A stretch of DNA of 64,000 nt from an uncultured bacterium (GTDB lineage Bacteria > Verrucomicrobiota > Verrucomicrobiia > CAIQCK01): contig CAIQCK010000065.1 in the NCBI GenBank assembly GCA_903870275.1, positions 42,042 through 106,041 of the forward strand, written 5' to 3'. Both the position numbers and the translations under genes were made by a program. Below the pieces are notes generated by a model. The model saw only the letters and a program-made list of their open reading frames with translations. It had not been told where the DNA came from and searched no databases. Below are positions 1 to 7,688 of the stretch, in pieces; position 1 is the first letter of the stretch; each line of letters begins with the position of its first letter.

Positions 1-1
1 G

Positions 2-223
2 GAGCTTCAACGGTTGATCGCCGCCGCGAAACAGGCGCACCATCTTGGCCTGCGCGTCAACGCCGGCCACGGCATCAACTACGAGAACGTCCACGCCGTT
101 CTGCGCATCCCGCACTTGGACGAACTGAACATCGGTCATTCGATCATCAGCCGCGGACTCTTTGCCGGCCTTGGCCCGGCGGTGCGCGAGATGCTGGCGC
201 TGATGGCGGGCTACGTCGGGTGA
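2..223 (+). CDS. pdxJ: Pyridoxine 5'-phosphate synthase PdxJ, C-terminal part (gene enters from left edge)
   Basis: The last 73 codons of a gene whose start lies outside the window. The residues [12 protein letters not shown] and [11 protein letters not shown] are the C-terminal signature of PdxJ, a TIM-barrel enzyme that condenses 1-deoxyxylulose 5-phosphate with 3-amino-2-oxopropyl phosphate to give pyridoxine 5'-phosphate in the DXP-dependent vitamin B6 pathway. The reading frame is open from base 2, so the coding region begins upstream. The TGA stop overlaps the ATG of the next gene (TGATG), so the two are probably co-transcribed and translationally coupled. pdxJ next to acpS is a common bacterial arrangement, and here only the TPR gene separates them. 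Confidence 0.93.
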   Translation, partial: ELQRLIAAAKQAHHLGLRVNAGHGINYENVHAVLRIPHLDELNIGHSIISRGLFAGLGPAVREMLALMAGYVG

Positions 224-1893
224 TGATCGGGCCGTTTTCATCCCGGCTGCTTCGCCTGCTCGCAAGCCTCGTGGTCTGCGTGGCCACCGCGGGCGCGGCG
301 GATTTCAACCTTTCCGCATATCTCGGCCGGCTGCTCCAGCAGAGCAACCTCGCGCGCGCCATGGACAAGATCCGCGAGGCCGACCAATTGCGCGCCGCCA
401 ATAAACTGGACGAGGCGCTTGCCGCGTCCGCCGAGGCCGTCGCGTTCGGGCCGGAACTGCCGGTGGCGCAGGCGCTGCACGGCCACATCCTGCGCCGGCT
501 GGGCCATCTCGATCTCGCCGCCAGACATCTCAGCCGCGCCGTCGAGTTGCAACCCGACTACGCCCCCGCGTGGCTCGAACTGTCGTTGACGCAGCTTCAG
601 CGCGGCGACGTCGAGGGCGCGTTCGCCGCCAGCGCCCGGCTCGTCGCGCTCTTGCCGAACGACGCATCCGCTCACGGCGTGCGCGGCGCGGCGCTGTTGC
701 TCAAGAAGGACGCCGACGCCGCGATGCAGGAGTTTGCCACCGCCATCCGCCTCGACAAACATTACGCCTACGGCTACGAAGGCCGCGCCGCCGCTTACGA
801 CGCGCAGGGCGAAACCAAGAGCGCGCTGGAGGATCTCACGCGCGCCTACGGCCTCAGCCGCGAGCCGGCGCTGCTCCTGCGCCGCGCGGCGATCAAATAC
901 AAACGCGGCGACAAGGACGGCGCGATGGAGGATTACGGGCTGGCCCTCAAAACGGCGCTGGACCCGCGCACGCGCGCCGGCGTGCATCTGGCCCGCGCGC
1001 AGATTTACCAGGAGTGGAAACAGCCGGAGCGCTCGGAGCAGGAGCGCGCCGAAGCCTACGCGGCGTTGAAGGATCAGGCGGGCGCGCCGCAGCCGCTGGG
1101 CGACCACGCCAGCCTTCGCCCGCCGCCGTCCGCCGCGCAGGCGGTGGCGTTGCCGCCTGAAATCCAGCACGCGCTGCAACTTTTCCAGCAGAGCGTCGTC
1201 AACGCGCAGCGCGGCAAACTCGACGAGGCCACCGCGCAACTGGACGAGGCCATCCGGCTCGCGCCGCGCTTCGTCGAAGCCCACGTCAACCGCGGCATCC
1301 TGCTCGGCAACCGCGGCCGCGTGGACGCGGCCATCGCCGATTTCACCCGCGCCATCGAGCTGGGCCTGCGAGCGCCGGGCATTTACGCGCAGCGCGGCCT
1401 GGCCCGTGCGGTCAAGGGCGATTGCGCCGCCGCGGTCGCCGATCTGGACATCGCGCTCAAGGCCGAGCCGAAACAGGCGCCGTGGCTCGTCTGGCGCGCC
1501 AATTGTCTGCGCCGGCTCAGTCGCTACGACGAAGCCCGGCGCGACCTCGACATCGCGATCGCCGCCGATCCGAAATTTGCCGTCGCCTACGACGAGCGCG
1601 CGCGCGTGCGGGCGCTCAAGGGCGAACTGCTGCCCGCGCTGGCCGACGCCGACCAGCTGGTCGCGTTGACGCCCAAAAACGCAGGGGCGTTCCTTCTGCG
1701 CGGTGCGATCCAGCACCAGTTGGGCAACTTCCAATCCGCGCTGGCGGACGTCACCCAGGCCATCGCGCTCGATCCCGGATTCGCGCTCGCCTACCAGGAG
1801 AGGAGCATCATTTACACCAAGCTGAACCAGCCGGACCTCGCCGCGCAGGACCGGAAAAAACTCGCCGAGCTTTCCCGTCCGCCGGCCAAATGA
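223..1893 (+). CDS. Secreted tetratricopeptide repeat protein
   Basis: A 556-residue protein beginning with a typical Sec signal peptide (a short basic stretch, then LLRLLASLVVCVATAGA, with cleavage likely at AGA/A). The rest is almost wholly TPR-like helical repeats, for example AIADFTRAIELGL and ARRDLDIAIAADPKFAVAY, spread over two blocks separated by a Pro/Ala-rich linker at about residues 285-305. TPR arrays are protein-binding scaffolds, so a periplasmic or surface-complex role is likely but the partner is unknown. The ATG at 223 was chosen over an in-frame GTG at 220 because it gives the TGATG overlap with pdxJ. It lies between pdxJ and acpS on the same strand. Confidence 0.8.
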   Translation: MIGPFSSRLLRLLASLVVCVATAGAADFNLSAYLGRLLQQSNLARAMDKIREADQLRAANKLDEALAASAEAVAFGPELPVAQALHGHILRRLGHLDLAARHLSRAVELQPDYAPAWLELSLTQLQRGDVEGAFAASARLVALLPNDASAHGVRGAALLLKKDADAAMQEFATAIRLDKHYAYGYEGRAAAYDAQGETKSALEDLTRAYGLSREPALLLRRAAIKYKRGDKDGAMEDYGLALKTALDPRTRAGVHLARAQIYQEWKQPERSEQERAEAYAALKDQAGAPQPLGDHASLRPPPSAAQAVALPPEIQHALQLFQQSVVNAQRGKLDEATAQLDEAIRLAPRFVEAHVNRGILLGNRGRVDAAIADFTRAIELGLRAPGIYAQRGLARAVKGDCAAAVADLDIALKAEPKQAPWLVWRANCLRRLSRYDEARRDLDIAIAADPKFAVAYDERARVRALKGELLPALADADQLVALTPKNAGAFLLRGAIQHQLGNFQSALADVTQAIALDPGFALAYQERSIIYTKLNQPDLAAQDRKKLAELSRPPAK

Positions 1894-1905
1894 TAAGGTG
1901 CACGC

Positions 1906-2310
1906 GTGATTCTTGGCACAGGCATTGACATCGTGGAGACCCGGCGCATCGCCGACTCGATGGAGCGGTTCGGCGAGCGGTTCCTGAAACGCATCTTCCA
2001 CGACGCCGAGGTGGCTTACGCCCGCTCGATGAAAAAAGCCGACCTCCACCTGGCCGCGCGCTTCGCCGCCAAGGAGGCCATCTCCAAGGCGTTCGGCACC
2101 GGCATCGGCGGCCAGCTCGGCTGGAAGGACATGGAAATCCGCCGGCGCGACAGCGGCGAACCCTACGTCGTCCTCCACGGCAAGGCGCTCGACCTGATGA
2201 AGGCCCGCGGCGCCACCGCCCTCCACGTCAGCCTCAGCCACACCGACGCCTACGCCGCCGCCAGCGCCGTGCTGGAAGGAACGGGGGAGGCGGGGGGGCG
2301 CAACTCGTAA
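1906..2310 (+). CDS. acpS: Holo-[acyl-carrier-protein] synthase
   Basis: A 134-residue AcpS that transfers 4'-phosphopantetheine from CoA to a serine of acyl carrier protein. The diagnostic N-terminus GTGIDIVETRRI supplies the magnesium-binding Asp8, and RFAAKEAISKAFG supplies Glu57, the two metal ligands of the family. VSLSHTDAYAAA near the end is the conserved C-terminal motif. Start is GTG at 1906, with an AAGGTG Shine-Dalgarno-like sequence just upstream and only 12 bases after the TPR gene stop. The last few residues (GEAGGRNS) run into a period-7 repeat tract, so the natural C-terminus may have been extended by it. Confidence 0.93.
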   Translation: MILGTGIDIVETRRIADSMERFGERFLKRIFHDAEVAYARSMKKADLHLAARFAAKEAISKAFGTGIGGQLGWKDMEIRRRDSGEPYVVLHGKALDLMKARGATALHVSLSHTDAYAAASAVLEGTGEAGGRNS

Positions 2311-2423
2311 CTCGTGACTTGAGGGATGGTTTGCAGTATGTATTCGCATGACGGAAGCAGCATAAGGAATTTCACATTGCTCATCGCCCGTTACCAATCA
2401 CGAACTACGATCCACCCATCACG
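2302..2423. repeat. Inverted pair of degenerate 7-bp-period repeats between acpS and nnr
   Basis: Bases 2302-2322 read as AACTCGT twice followed by GACTTGA. Bases 2395-2423 read as roughly inverted heptamers (AATCACG, AACTACG, then CATCACG). The reverse complement of the first tract lines up with the second at the TCACGA and TACGA positions, so the transcript could fold across the gap. The same heptamer vocabulary recurs inside the TIR gene near 42.85 kb. It resembles the short tandemly repeated repetitive heptamers known from other bacteria. No function can be read from sequence. Confidence 0.5.
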
Positions 2424-2428
2424 TCCCC

Positions 2429-3964
2429 ATGAAAATCGTCACCGCTGAACAAATGCGGGAGCTGGACCGGCGCACCATTCAGGAGGCGCTCGTGCCGGGT
2501 CTCGAATTGATGGAGCGCGCGGGCGCGGGCATCTTCGAGGTGGCGCAGTCGATGGCCGTGGCGCGCGACCGCGGCGTGGTGCTCGTCGCCGGCAAGGGCA
2601 ACAACGGCGGCGATGCAATCGTGGCGGCGGAACATTTGCTCAGGGCCGGCAACGGCTGGGGGCCGGTCACGCTCATGCTCACCACGGCCGCCGAGGAGCT
2701 TTCCGGCGACGCGCTGCATCATTGGAAGAAACTTGCGCCGCTCCAGCCGCACATCGTGCGTTTCGATCCGCACAAGAAGGAACTGATGGCCGGCGTGCTC
2801 GCCGGCTGCGGATTAATTGTGGACGGCTTGCTCGGCACGGGCGCGCGCGGCGAGCCGCTCAGTCCGGTGCGCGAAGCCATCGAGTTGATCAACGCCGCGA
2901 AACGTCCGACGCTGGCGATAGACATTCCCTCCGGCCTGGACGCCAACACCGGCCAGCCCGCCGCCGCGTGCGTGCGCGCGGACGCGACGGCGACCATCGG
3001 ATTGCCCAAGCGCGGTTTGCTCCAGCAAAGCGCGCTCGACCACGTGGGCCGGCTTTCGATTGTGGACATCGGCATCCCGGAGAGCTTCACCGCCGCGCTG
3101 CCGCCGGGCTGCGATTATTTCACGGTGGAGGACGCGCGCGCGCTGCTGCCGCCCCGCCGTCCGAGCGCGCACAAGGGCGACTTCGGCCATCTGCTGGTGG
3201 TGGCCGGTTCGGAGGGGTTCACGGGCGCAGCGGTGCTGTGCGGCCAAGCCGCGATGCGCAGCGGCACCGGGTTGGTGACGCTGGCCGTGCCGCGCGCCGT
3301 CTGGCCCGTCATCGCCACCCAGTGCCGCGAAGTGATGGCGAAACCGTTTGACGACTGGTCGGCGGCGGCGCTCGCGCCATGGCTGGAGAAGTGCGACGCG
3401 GTGGCGGTCGGCCCCGGCCTCGGCCAGTCGAAAGCCACCGATGCGCTGGTGAACTGGCTGTTGGAAAACTGCGCCAAGCCAATGGTCATGGACGCCGACG
3501 CGCTGAACGTCCTTGCCCGCGATCCCGCCCGGCTCCGCAACGCGCGCGGCCCGGTGGTCATCACGCCGCATCCGGGCGAGATGAGCCGGCTGGCTGGCAA
3601 GAGCGTGGCGGAAATCCAGAGCGACCGTTGGAACAGCGCGACGCAATTTGCGACGGAGTCGAAAGCCGTCGTTGTTCTGAAGGGCGCGCGCACTGTCGTC
3701 GCCAATCCCGCCGGCGGGATTTCCGTCAACTCCACCGGCAATCCCGGCATGGCCAGCGGCGGCGTGGGCGACGTGTTGACGGGCCTGGTGGGCGCGTTGC
3801 TCGCGCAAAATATTTCCGCGTTTGACGCCGCGCGCCTCGGCGTCTGGGTGCACGGTTTTGCCGGCGACCTCACGGCGCAGGAAATCGGCGAGGAAGCGTT
3901 GATCGCTTCGGATGTGACCGCCCATCTCGGCGCGGCTTTTTGCAGGTTGCGGCAGCCGTCGTGA
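2429..3964 (+). CDS. nnr: Bifunctional NAD(P)H-hydrate epimerase / ADP-dependent dehydratase
   Basis: A 511-residue fusion that repairs damaged NAD(P)HX. The N-terminal YjeF_N epimerase domain (about 1-215) shows KGNNGGDAIVAAEHL and the catalytic-loop region DGLLGTGARG. The C-terminal carbohydrate-kinase-like dehydratase (about 225-505) begins HKGDFGHLLVVAGSEGFTGA and ends with the nucleotide-binding signature NPGMASGGVGDVLTG. It follows acpS on the same strand after a repeat-containing gap; acpS-nnr proximity is frequent in bacteria. Length and both signatures are complete, so it should be functional. Confidence 0.95.
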   Translation: MKIVTAEQMRELDRRTIQEALVPGLELMERAGAGIFEVAQSMAVARDRGVVLVAGKGNNGGDAIVAAEHLLRAGNGWGPVTLMLTTAAEELSGDALHHWKKLAPLQPHIVRFDPHKKELMAGVLAGCGLIVDGLLGTGARGEPLSPVREAIELINAAKRPTLAIDIPSGLDANTGQPAAACVRADATATIGLPKRGLLQQSALDHVGRLSIVDIGIPESFTAALPPGCDYFTVEDARALLPPRRPSAHKGDFGHLLVVAGSEGFTGAAVLCGQAAMRSGTGLVTLAVPRAVWPVIATQCREVMAKPFDDWSAAALAPWLEKCDAVAVGPGLGQSKATDALVNWLLENCAKPMVMDADALNVLARDPARLRNARGPVVITPHPGEMSRLAGKSVAEIQSDRWNSATQFATESKAVVVLKGARTVVANPAGGISVNSTGNPGMASGGVGDVLTGLVGALLAQNISAFDAARLGVWVHGFAGDLTAQEIGEEALIASDVTAHLGAAFCRLRQPS

Positions 3965-4041
3965 TTCGCGCCGCAGCGTCCTTGACGCGCCGCGGCGGCC
4001 AACCTAGTTTTCAATATATATAATGAGTGCGTGGAGGAACT

Positions 4042-4281
4042 ATGGCAGTCCGTGTTGAAATACAATATTGCTACCAATGAAACTACGAGCCGAAAGCCGT
4101 CAGTTTGACGGCACGACTGCTCGATGAGTTCAAGCCCGACATCCAATCGCTCACGCTCGTCCCCGGCACCGGCGGCGTGTTTGAAGTCAGCGTGAACGGC
4201 AAGAACATCTACTCCAAAAAACAAACGGGGAAATTTCCGGAGCCGGAGGACATCGTCAAAGCCGTGCGCGCCCTCGTGTAG
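4042..4281 (+). CDS. SelW-like Rdx-family selenoprotein with in-frame UGA (Sec13)
   Basis: If the TGA at 4078-4080 is read as selenocysteine, this is a 79-residue Rdx/SelW thioredoxin-fold protein. The start MAVRVEIQYC-Y-Q-U-N-Y puts Sec exactly where the family has the second Cys/Sec of its CxxC/CxxU redox motif (C10, U13). Downstream residues LVPGTGGVFEVSVNG and FPEPEDIVKAVRALV are the expected family core. Both halves share one frame, the stop is TAG at 4279-4281, and the Shine-Dalgarno GGAGG (4033-4037) lies 4 bases before the ATG. A TATAAT box (4019-4024) may be the -10 element. Family members are putative thiol/selenol oxidoreductases. The gene converges with the gltD-like gene. A hairpin downstream of the UGA and selC elsewhere in the window support recoding. 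Confidence 0.88.
4086..4123 (+). promoter_or_regulatory. Candidate bacterial SECIS element of the SelW-like gene
   Basis: Immediately 3' of the UGA codon the mRNA can form a perfect 6-bp upper stem (GCCGUC 4096-4101 with GACGGC 4107-4112) closed by a five-base loop AGUUU with G at its second position. Below a small internal loop, a 5-bp lower stem pairs CGAGC (4086-4090) with GCUCG (4119-4123). The apical loop begins 22 bases after the UGA. Known bacterial SECIS elements need a short stem, a small apical loop with an early G, and about 16-37 bases from the UGA; this one fits. Pairing was traced by hand, not computed. Confidence 0.78.
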
Positions 4282-4294
4282 GTTGCGCGCGGGC

Positions 4295-5707
4295 CTAGCG
4301 TTTCGATGTCAGGTAGCGGTCAATCGCCGCCGCCGCTTCGCGCCCGCCGCAGACAGCGACGCTCAGGACGCCGGCGGGCGTGACGGCTTCGCCGGCGGAA
4401 AAAACGCCGGGGATGCTGGTCATGCCATTCGGGTCCACCGCGATGGTTCCCTGCTCGGTCAGACGCAGCGGCTGGTCCCCGGGCGCGACAGGCGGAGGCA
4501 TCGCATCGAAGCCGAGCGCAAGAACCACGATGTCCGCCTCGACGACAAGGTTTGGCGCGGCCGCTGGGTCGTGGTGTTCGCCTTCCTGGATGCGGACGGG
4601 TTGGGTGCGCTCGCATTCCACGCCGCGAACGCGGCCGTGGGTGTCGCCCAAAAATCGGGTCGGCCGCGACATCCAGAAAAACTTCGCGCCTTCGGCTTGC
4701 GCGCTGGCAAATTCCTTTTTCGATGCCGCCATGCTGGTAGGATCGCGGCGGTAAATGCAGGTGACCGAAGCGGCACCGAGCCGCAACGACGCGCGCAGGC
4801 AATCCATCGCCATGTCGCCGCCGCCCAGCACCACCACCTTGCGGTCGCGCAACGGGATCGCGTGGACCTCGGCGACCGCCTGAATCTCCGCCAGGAACGG
4901 CAGCGCCTGAAACACGTTTTCCAGGTCGCGGCCTTCGACGCTCGCATCGCGCGGCTTCTGCGATCCGGTGCCGAGGAAAACCGCCTGAAAGCCTTCCTGG
5001 AGCAGTTGCGCGATGGAGGTGTCCTTGCCAATGTGGACGCCGCAGCGAAACTGGATGCCGCGCTTTTCAAACACCGCGATGCGGCGCTTCAAAATGTCCC
5101 TGTCGAGCTTGAACCCCGGAATGCGGAACATCAGCGAGCCGCCCGGTTGCTCCGCCGCCTCGAACACCGTGACCGGATAGCCGCGCTGGTTGAGCTGGTC
5201 GGCGCACGTCAGGCCCGCCGGCCCGGAGCCGATCACCGCCACCGGCTGGTTGAACCGGACCGGGACGGGCTCGACATCCACGCCGCCGTGGGCGAACGCG
5301 TAGTCAATGACGAATCTCTCGACCAGACCGATCGCGACGGCTTTATCGTGTTCGCTCAGCACGCAACCCCGCTCGCATTGCCGTTCCGACGCGCAAAGGC
5401 GGGCGTGGATTTCGGGGAAACTGTTCTCGCCCTGGCAGACGGCGGCCGCTTCCAGGAACCTTCCCTCGGCCGCCAGCACCAGCCAGTCCCGGATGTGGTT
5501 GCCGATGGGGCACGCTTCCACACATTGCGGATCGGCACACTCGATACAACGCGATGCCTCGTGCTGGGCCGCTTCGGGTCCCACCGTGTCCTCAATCTCC
5601 TGAAAATCATGCACGCGCTCCGCCGCCGGGCGCTGGGGCGCAGTCATCCGGTCCTGTTCCCACCAGATGTCTTTCCACGTCGTCGTTGGTTTTGCGCTTT
5701 TACTCAT
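4295..5707 (-). CDS. GltD-like NADPH-dependent oxidoreductase (glutamate synthase small-subunit family)
   Basis: A 470-residue flavoprotein. The N-terminal Fer4-type region has CIECADPQCVEACPIG and CASERQCERGC, which in GltD-type subunits bind 4Fe-4S clusters. VAVIGSGPAGLTCADQL is the FAD-binding Rossmann motif, VVVLGGGDMAMDCLRAS the NADPH-binding one, and GVFSAGEAVTPAG the second FAD contact. GltD passes electrons from NADPH to the large glutamate synthase subunit, but no gltB lies next to it, so it may serve another partner (the same fold supports several electron-transfer complexes). It converges on the SelW-like gene with 13 bases between stops. Confidence 0.85.
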   Translation of the reverse strand: MSKSAKPTTTWKDIWWEQDRMTAPQRPAAERVHDFQEIEDTVGPEAAQHEASRCIECADPQCVEACPIGNHIRDWLVLAAEGRFLEAAAVCQGENSFPEIHARLCASERQCERGCVLSEHDKAVAIGLVERFVIDYAFAHGGVDVEPVPVRFNQPVAVIGSGPAGLTCADQLNQRGYPVTVFEAAEQPGGSLMFRIPGFKLDRDILKRRIAVFEKRGIQFRCGVHIGKDTSIAQLLQEGFQAVFLGTGSQKPRDASVEGRDLENVFQALPFLAEIQAVAEVHAIPLRDRKVVVLGGGDMAMDCLRASLRLGAASVTCIYRRDPTSMAASKKEFASAQAEGAKFFWMSRPTRFLGDTHGRVRGVECERTQPVRIQEGEHHDPAAAPNLVVEADIVVLALGFDAMPPPVAPGDQPLRLTEQGTIAVDPNGMTSIPGVFSAGEAVTPAGVLSVAVCGGREAAAAIDRYLTSKR

Positions 5708-5795
5708 CGTGCAAACCGGTCAAGCGACCGTTAGCATGGCGTTTCGTGAACCGCAAGAGGCAAAAGGTGTTGAAGCAAGAAGTTCCTGTCGGCAG

Positions 5796-7169
5796 CTACA
5801 CGGGGAAGCGATATCTTCCCGGAATGGCCACTTCGGGCAACGGCAGGCTGCCAAACTCGTATTTGTCGGGGCCGAGTTTCATCGGCGAGTTATAGACCTT
5901 TTCCCACTCCAGCGTCTTGCCGCTGTAAGCGGACTCGCGGCCCATGATGCCCGTGAGCGTGCTCTCGGCGATGGCGCGCGCCTCGTTGATCGGTTTGCCG
6001 TCCTGGATGCTCTGGATGAGGTCCAGATGTTCCTGCTCGTAGGCGTTGCACGGCGGACCACTGTAACGCCAGCCCTCGCCGCCTTTGACGGTGAGGCTGT
6101 CCTTGCAGTTGCTGGAGCCTTTCGCTCCGAGGACGGCCTCTTCCACCTTGCCGTCACAGCCGTTGATCTGGCGGCACTGGCTGAACATCCGCACGCCGTT
6201 GGGATATTCGAACTCGACGGCGAAATGATCGTAGATGTGCCCATGCTGTTTGCCGGTGCGCGCCTGCCGTCCGCCCAGACCGATGGCGCGAACCGGATGC
6301 GTGCCCATGACCCAGTTGATCACGTCGAGGTTGTGGACGTGTTGCTCGACGATGTGGTCGGCTCCGAGCCAGGTGAAATAGTTCCAGTTGCGCAACTGCC
6401 ACTCCATGTCGCTCCACTCCGGCTTGCGCTCGATGACCCAGATCTCGCCGCCGTTCCAGTAGGCGCGGCACTCGACGATCTCGCCGATGGCGCCGTCCTG
6501 GATGCGCTTGATGGTTTCCCTGTAACCGGGCAGGTGGCGGCGCTGGGTGCCGGCGGCAATGCCGAGGTTCTTTTGCCTGGCCAATTCGCCGGCCTCGACG
6601 ACCATGCGCACACCGAACGGGTCCACGGCGACCGGCTTCTCGATGAACACATGTTTGCCGGCTTCGACGGCGGCCTTGAGGTGCGCCGGGCGGAAATGCG
6701 GCGGCGTGGCCAGGATCACGTAATTGATTTCGCCGACCGCCAGCAGTTTCTTGTAAGCCTCGAATCCCGTGAAACAGAACTCGTCGCCGATGGTGACATC
6801 AATCTTCTGCAACTGCTCGCGGCACCGCGCCAGGCGGTCGGGGAATACGTCCGCCAGCGCGACGACCTTGATGTTCTTGCGGGCCGATGCCGCGCCTTTC
6901 GCGGCGTCCTCGGTGTGGTAGCCCGCCTGCGGATAGATCACTTTCGTGGACGCGCCAAGCACGTTGAGCACCGCGCCTGTGCCGCGTCCGCCACAACCAA
7001 TGACGCCGACGCGGACCTGGAAGTCCGCCGGCGCCGCCTGGCTGCTGCGGACGAACGGGAATTGCGCGGCGGCCACGGTGCCGGCGGTGGCCAGCGAGGT
7101 GTGCTTGAGAAATTGACGCCGGGAGAGGGAAGGCTGGGTCGTTGCGTTCGAAGGAGTTCCTGTGTTCAT
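5796..7169 (-). CDS. Tat-exported Gfo/Idh/MocA-family oxidoreductase
   Basis: A 457-residue protein from the ATG at 7169. This start puts the twin-arginine motif SRRQFLKHTS and a hydrophobic stretch at the correct N-terminal distance; the longer frame to 7238 adds no recognisable sequence. VRVGVIGCGGRGTGAVLNVLG is the dinucleotide-binding Rossmann fold, and EKPVAVDPFGVRMVVEAGE is the family EKP motif with the conserved lysine. The C-terminal half is the Gfo/Idh/MocA alpha/beta domain. Members oxidise or reduce sugars and polyols with NAD(P). Tat-exported paralogues are expanded in Planctomycetes and Verrucomicrobia, but the substrate here cannot be told. Confidence 0.87.
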   Translation of the reverse strand: MNTGTPSNATTQPSLSRRQFLKHTSLATAGTVAAAQFPFVRSSQAAPADFQVRVGVIGCGGRGTGAVLNVLGASTKVIYPQAGYHTEDAAKGAASARKNIKVVALADVFPDRLARCREQLQKIDVTIGDEFCFTGFEAYKKLLAVGEINYVILATPPHFRPAHLKAAVEAGKHVFIEKPVAVDPFGVRMVVEAGELARQKNLGIAAGTQRRHLPGYRETIKRIQDGAIGEIVECRAYWNGGEIWVIERKPEWSDMEWQLRNWNYFTWLGADHIVEQHVHNLDVINWVMGTHPVRAIGLGGRQARTGKQHGHIYDHFAVEFEYPNGVRMFSQCRQINGCDGKVEEAVLGAKGSSNCKDSLTVKGGEGWRYSGPPCNAYEQEHLDLIQSIQDGKPINEARAIAESTLTGIMGRESAYSGKTLEWEKVYNSPMKLGPDKYEFGSLPLPEVAIPGRYRFPV

Positions 7170-7461
7170 GACGGCGCATCCTACCGTCGCCGCCAAAGGC
7201 GCGCCAGAGAAACCTTTTTCCCAAGCGGCATCCGCCATCCAGCCGGCGCGGAAGGAGTCTGCAAAGATTCTTCACGCGAAAAGTGACGCGCTCAACCAGT
7301 CTATGAGCGCGGAGGTTTTTGACAATTTCGCGCTGGCCATTCCAAAACGTCTGCGGGAAGATGACAGCCATGCCGGCGGCCAGCAGGGTCTTCAGCAGGC
7401 GTGACCTAACGCCTCCTCATCCTTCTGCGCCGCGGGTGAAATTCACGAAAGGAATTGACCT

Positions 7462-7662
7462 ATGCTCGCCGTCAAAATCACCTCCGTCTTGACGTTTCTT
7501 TTCTTTGGCTGAGCCGCCACCTGCGGAGCGGTCGCTCTGCTCAAAGGGAACTCGTCCGCTGGCGCGTTGGCAATGCAAACCCACTATGTCGTCGCCCCAA
7601 TTGGATTGCTCCTCAGCCTGGTCACCGCCATCCTGGTGTGCAGGATGAAGCGGTCTCCATAG
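7462..7662 (+). CDS. Candidate small membrane selenoprotein with in-frame UGA (Sec17), family not recognised
   Basis: Reading the TGA at 7510-7512 as selenocysteine gives a 66-residue protein with two hydrophobic segments. The first (residues 3-28) contains FFG-U-AATCG, placing Sec17 four residues before Cys21. The second (about 45-60, VAPIGLLLSLVTAILVC) ends in a basic tail RMKRSP. Both sides of the TGA are membrane-like in the same frame and end in TAG at 7660-7662, which is hard to explain as chance. AAGGA (7449-7453) precedes the ATG by 8 bases. A hairpin with a GGUC loop starts 11 bases after the UGA. I do not recognise the family; a U-x3-C pair suggests membrane redox chemistry, which is inference. 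It is followed 26 bases later by the yajD-like gene. Confidence 0.66.
7523..7540 (+). promoter_or_regulatory. Candidate bacterial SECIS element of the small membrane selenoprotein
   Basis: After the UGA at 7510-7512, bases 7523-7529 (GCGGAGC) pair with 7534-7540 (GCUCUGC) over seven positions, including one G-U pair, and close a GGUC tetraloop (7530-7533). The loop begins 18 bases after the UGA and starts with G, which fits the geometry expected of bacterial SECIS hairpins. It is independent of the SelW-like hairpin in sequence but equivalent in layout. Traced by hand. Confidence 0.6.
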
Positions 7663-7688
7663 CGGCAGGCTATATTGCGAGGACGAAC

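Noticed and set aside
238..2397. 719-codon minus-strand open frame
   Set aside because: It lies opposite the TPR gene and acpS. Composition is typical of an antisense frame in high-GC DNA, with no domain motifs, whereas the plus-strand products are clear families.
3982..4024. TTGACG / TATAAT promoter for the SelW-like gene
   Set aside because: The two boxes are 31 bases apart, too far for a sigma-70 promoter; only the -10-like box was kept as a possibility.
4042..4281. Reading the SelW-like locus as a nonsense pseudogene
   Set aside because: The only defect is a TGA at the one codon where relatives use Sec, the rest of the frame is perfectly kept, and a SECIS-like hairpin and selC are present.
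4283..5734. 483-codon plus-strand open frame
   Set aside because: Shadow of the gltD-like gene on the minus strand, which has complete FAD, NADPH and cysteine motifs.
7455..7688. N-terminal extension of the yajD-like gene to 7455
   Set aside because: The extension has no similarity to YajD and overlaps the better-supported UGA-containing membrane frame; ATG 7689 has its own ribosome site.
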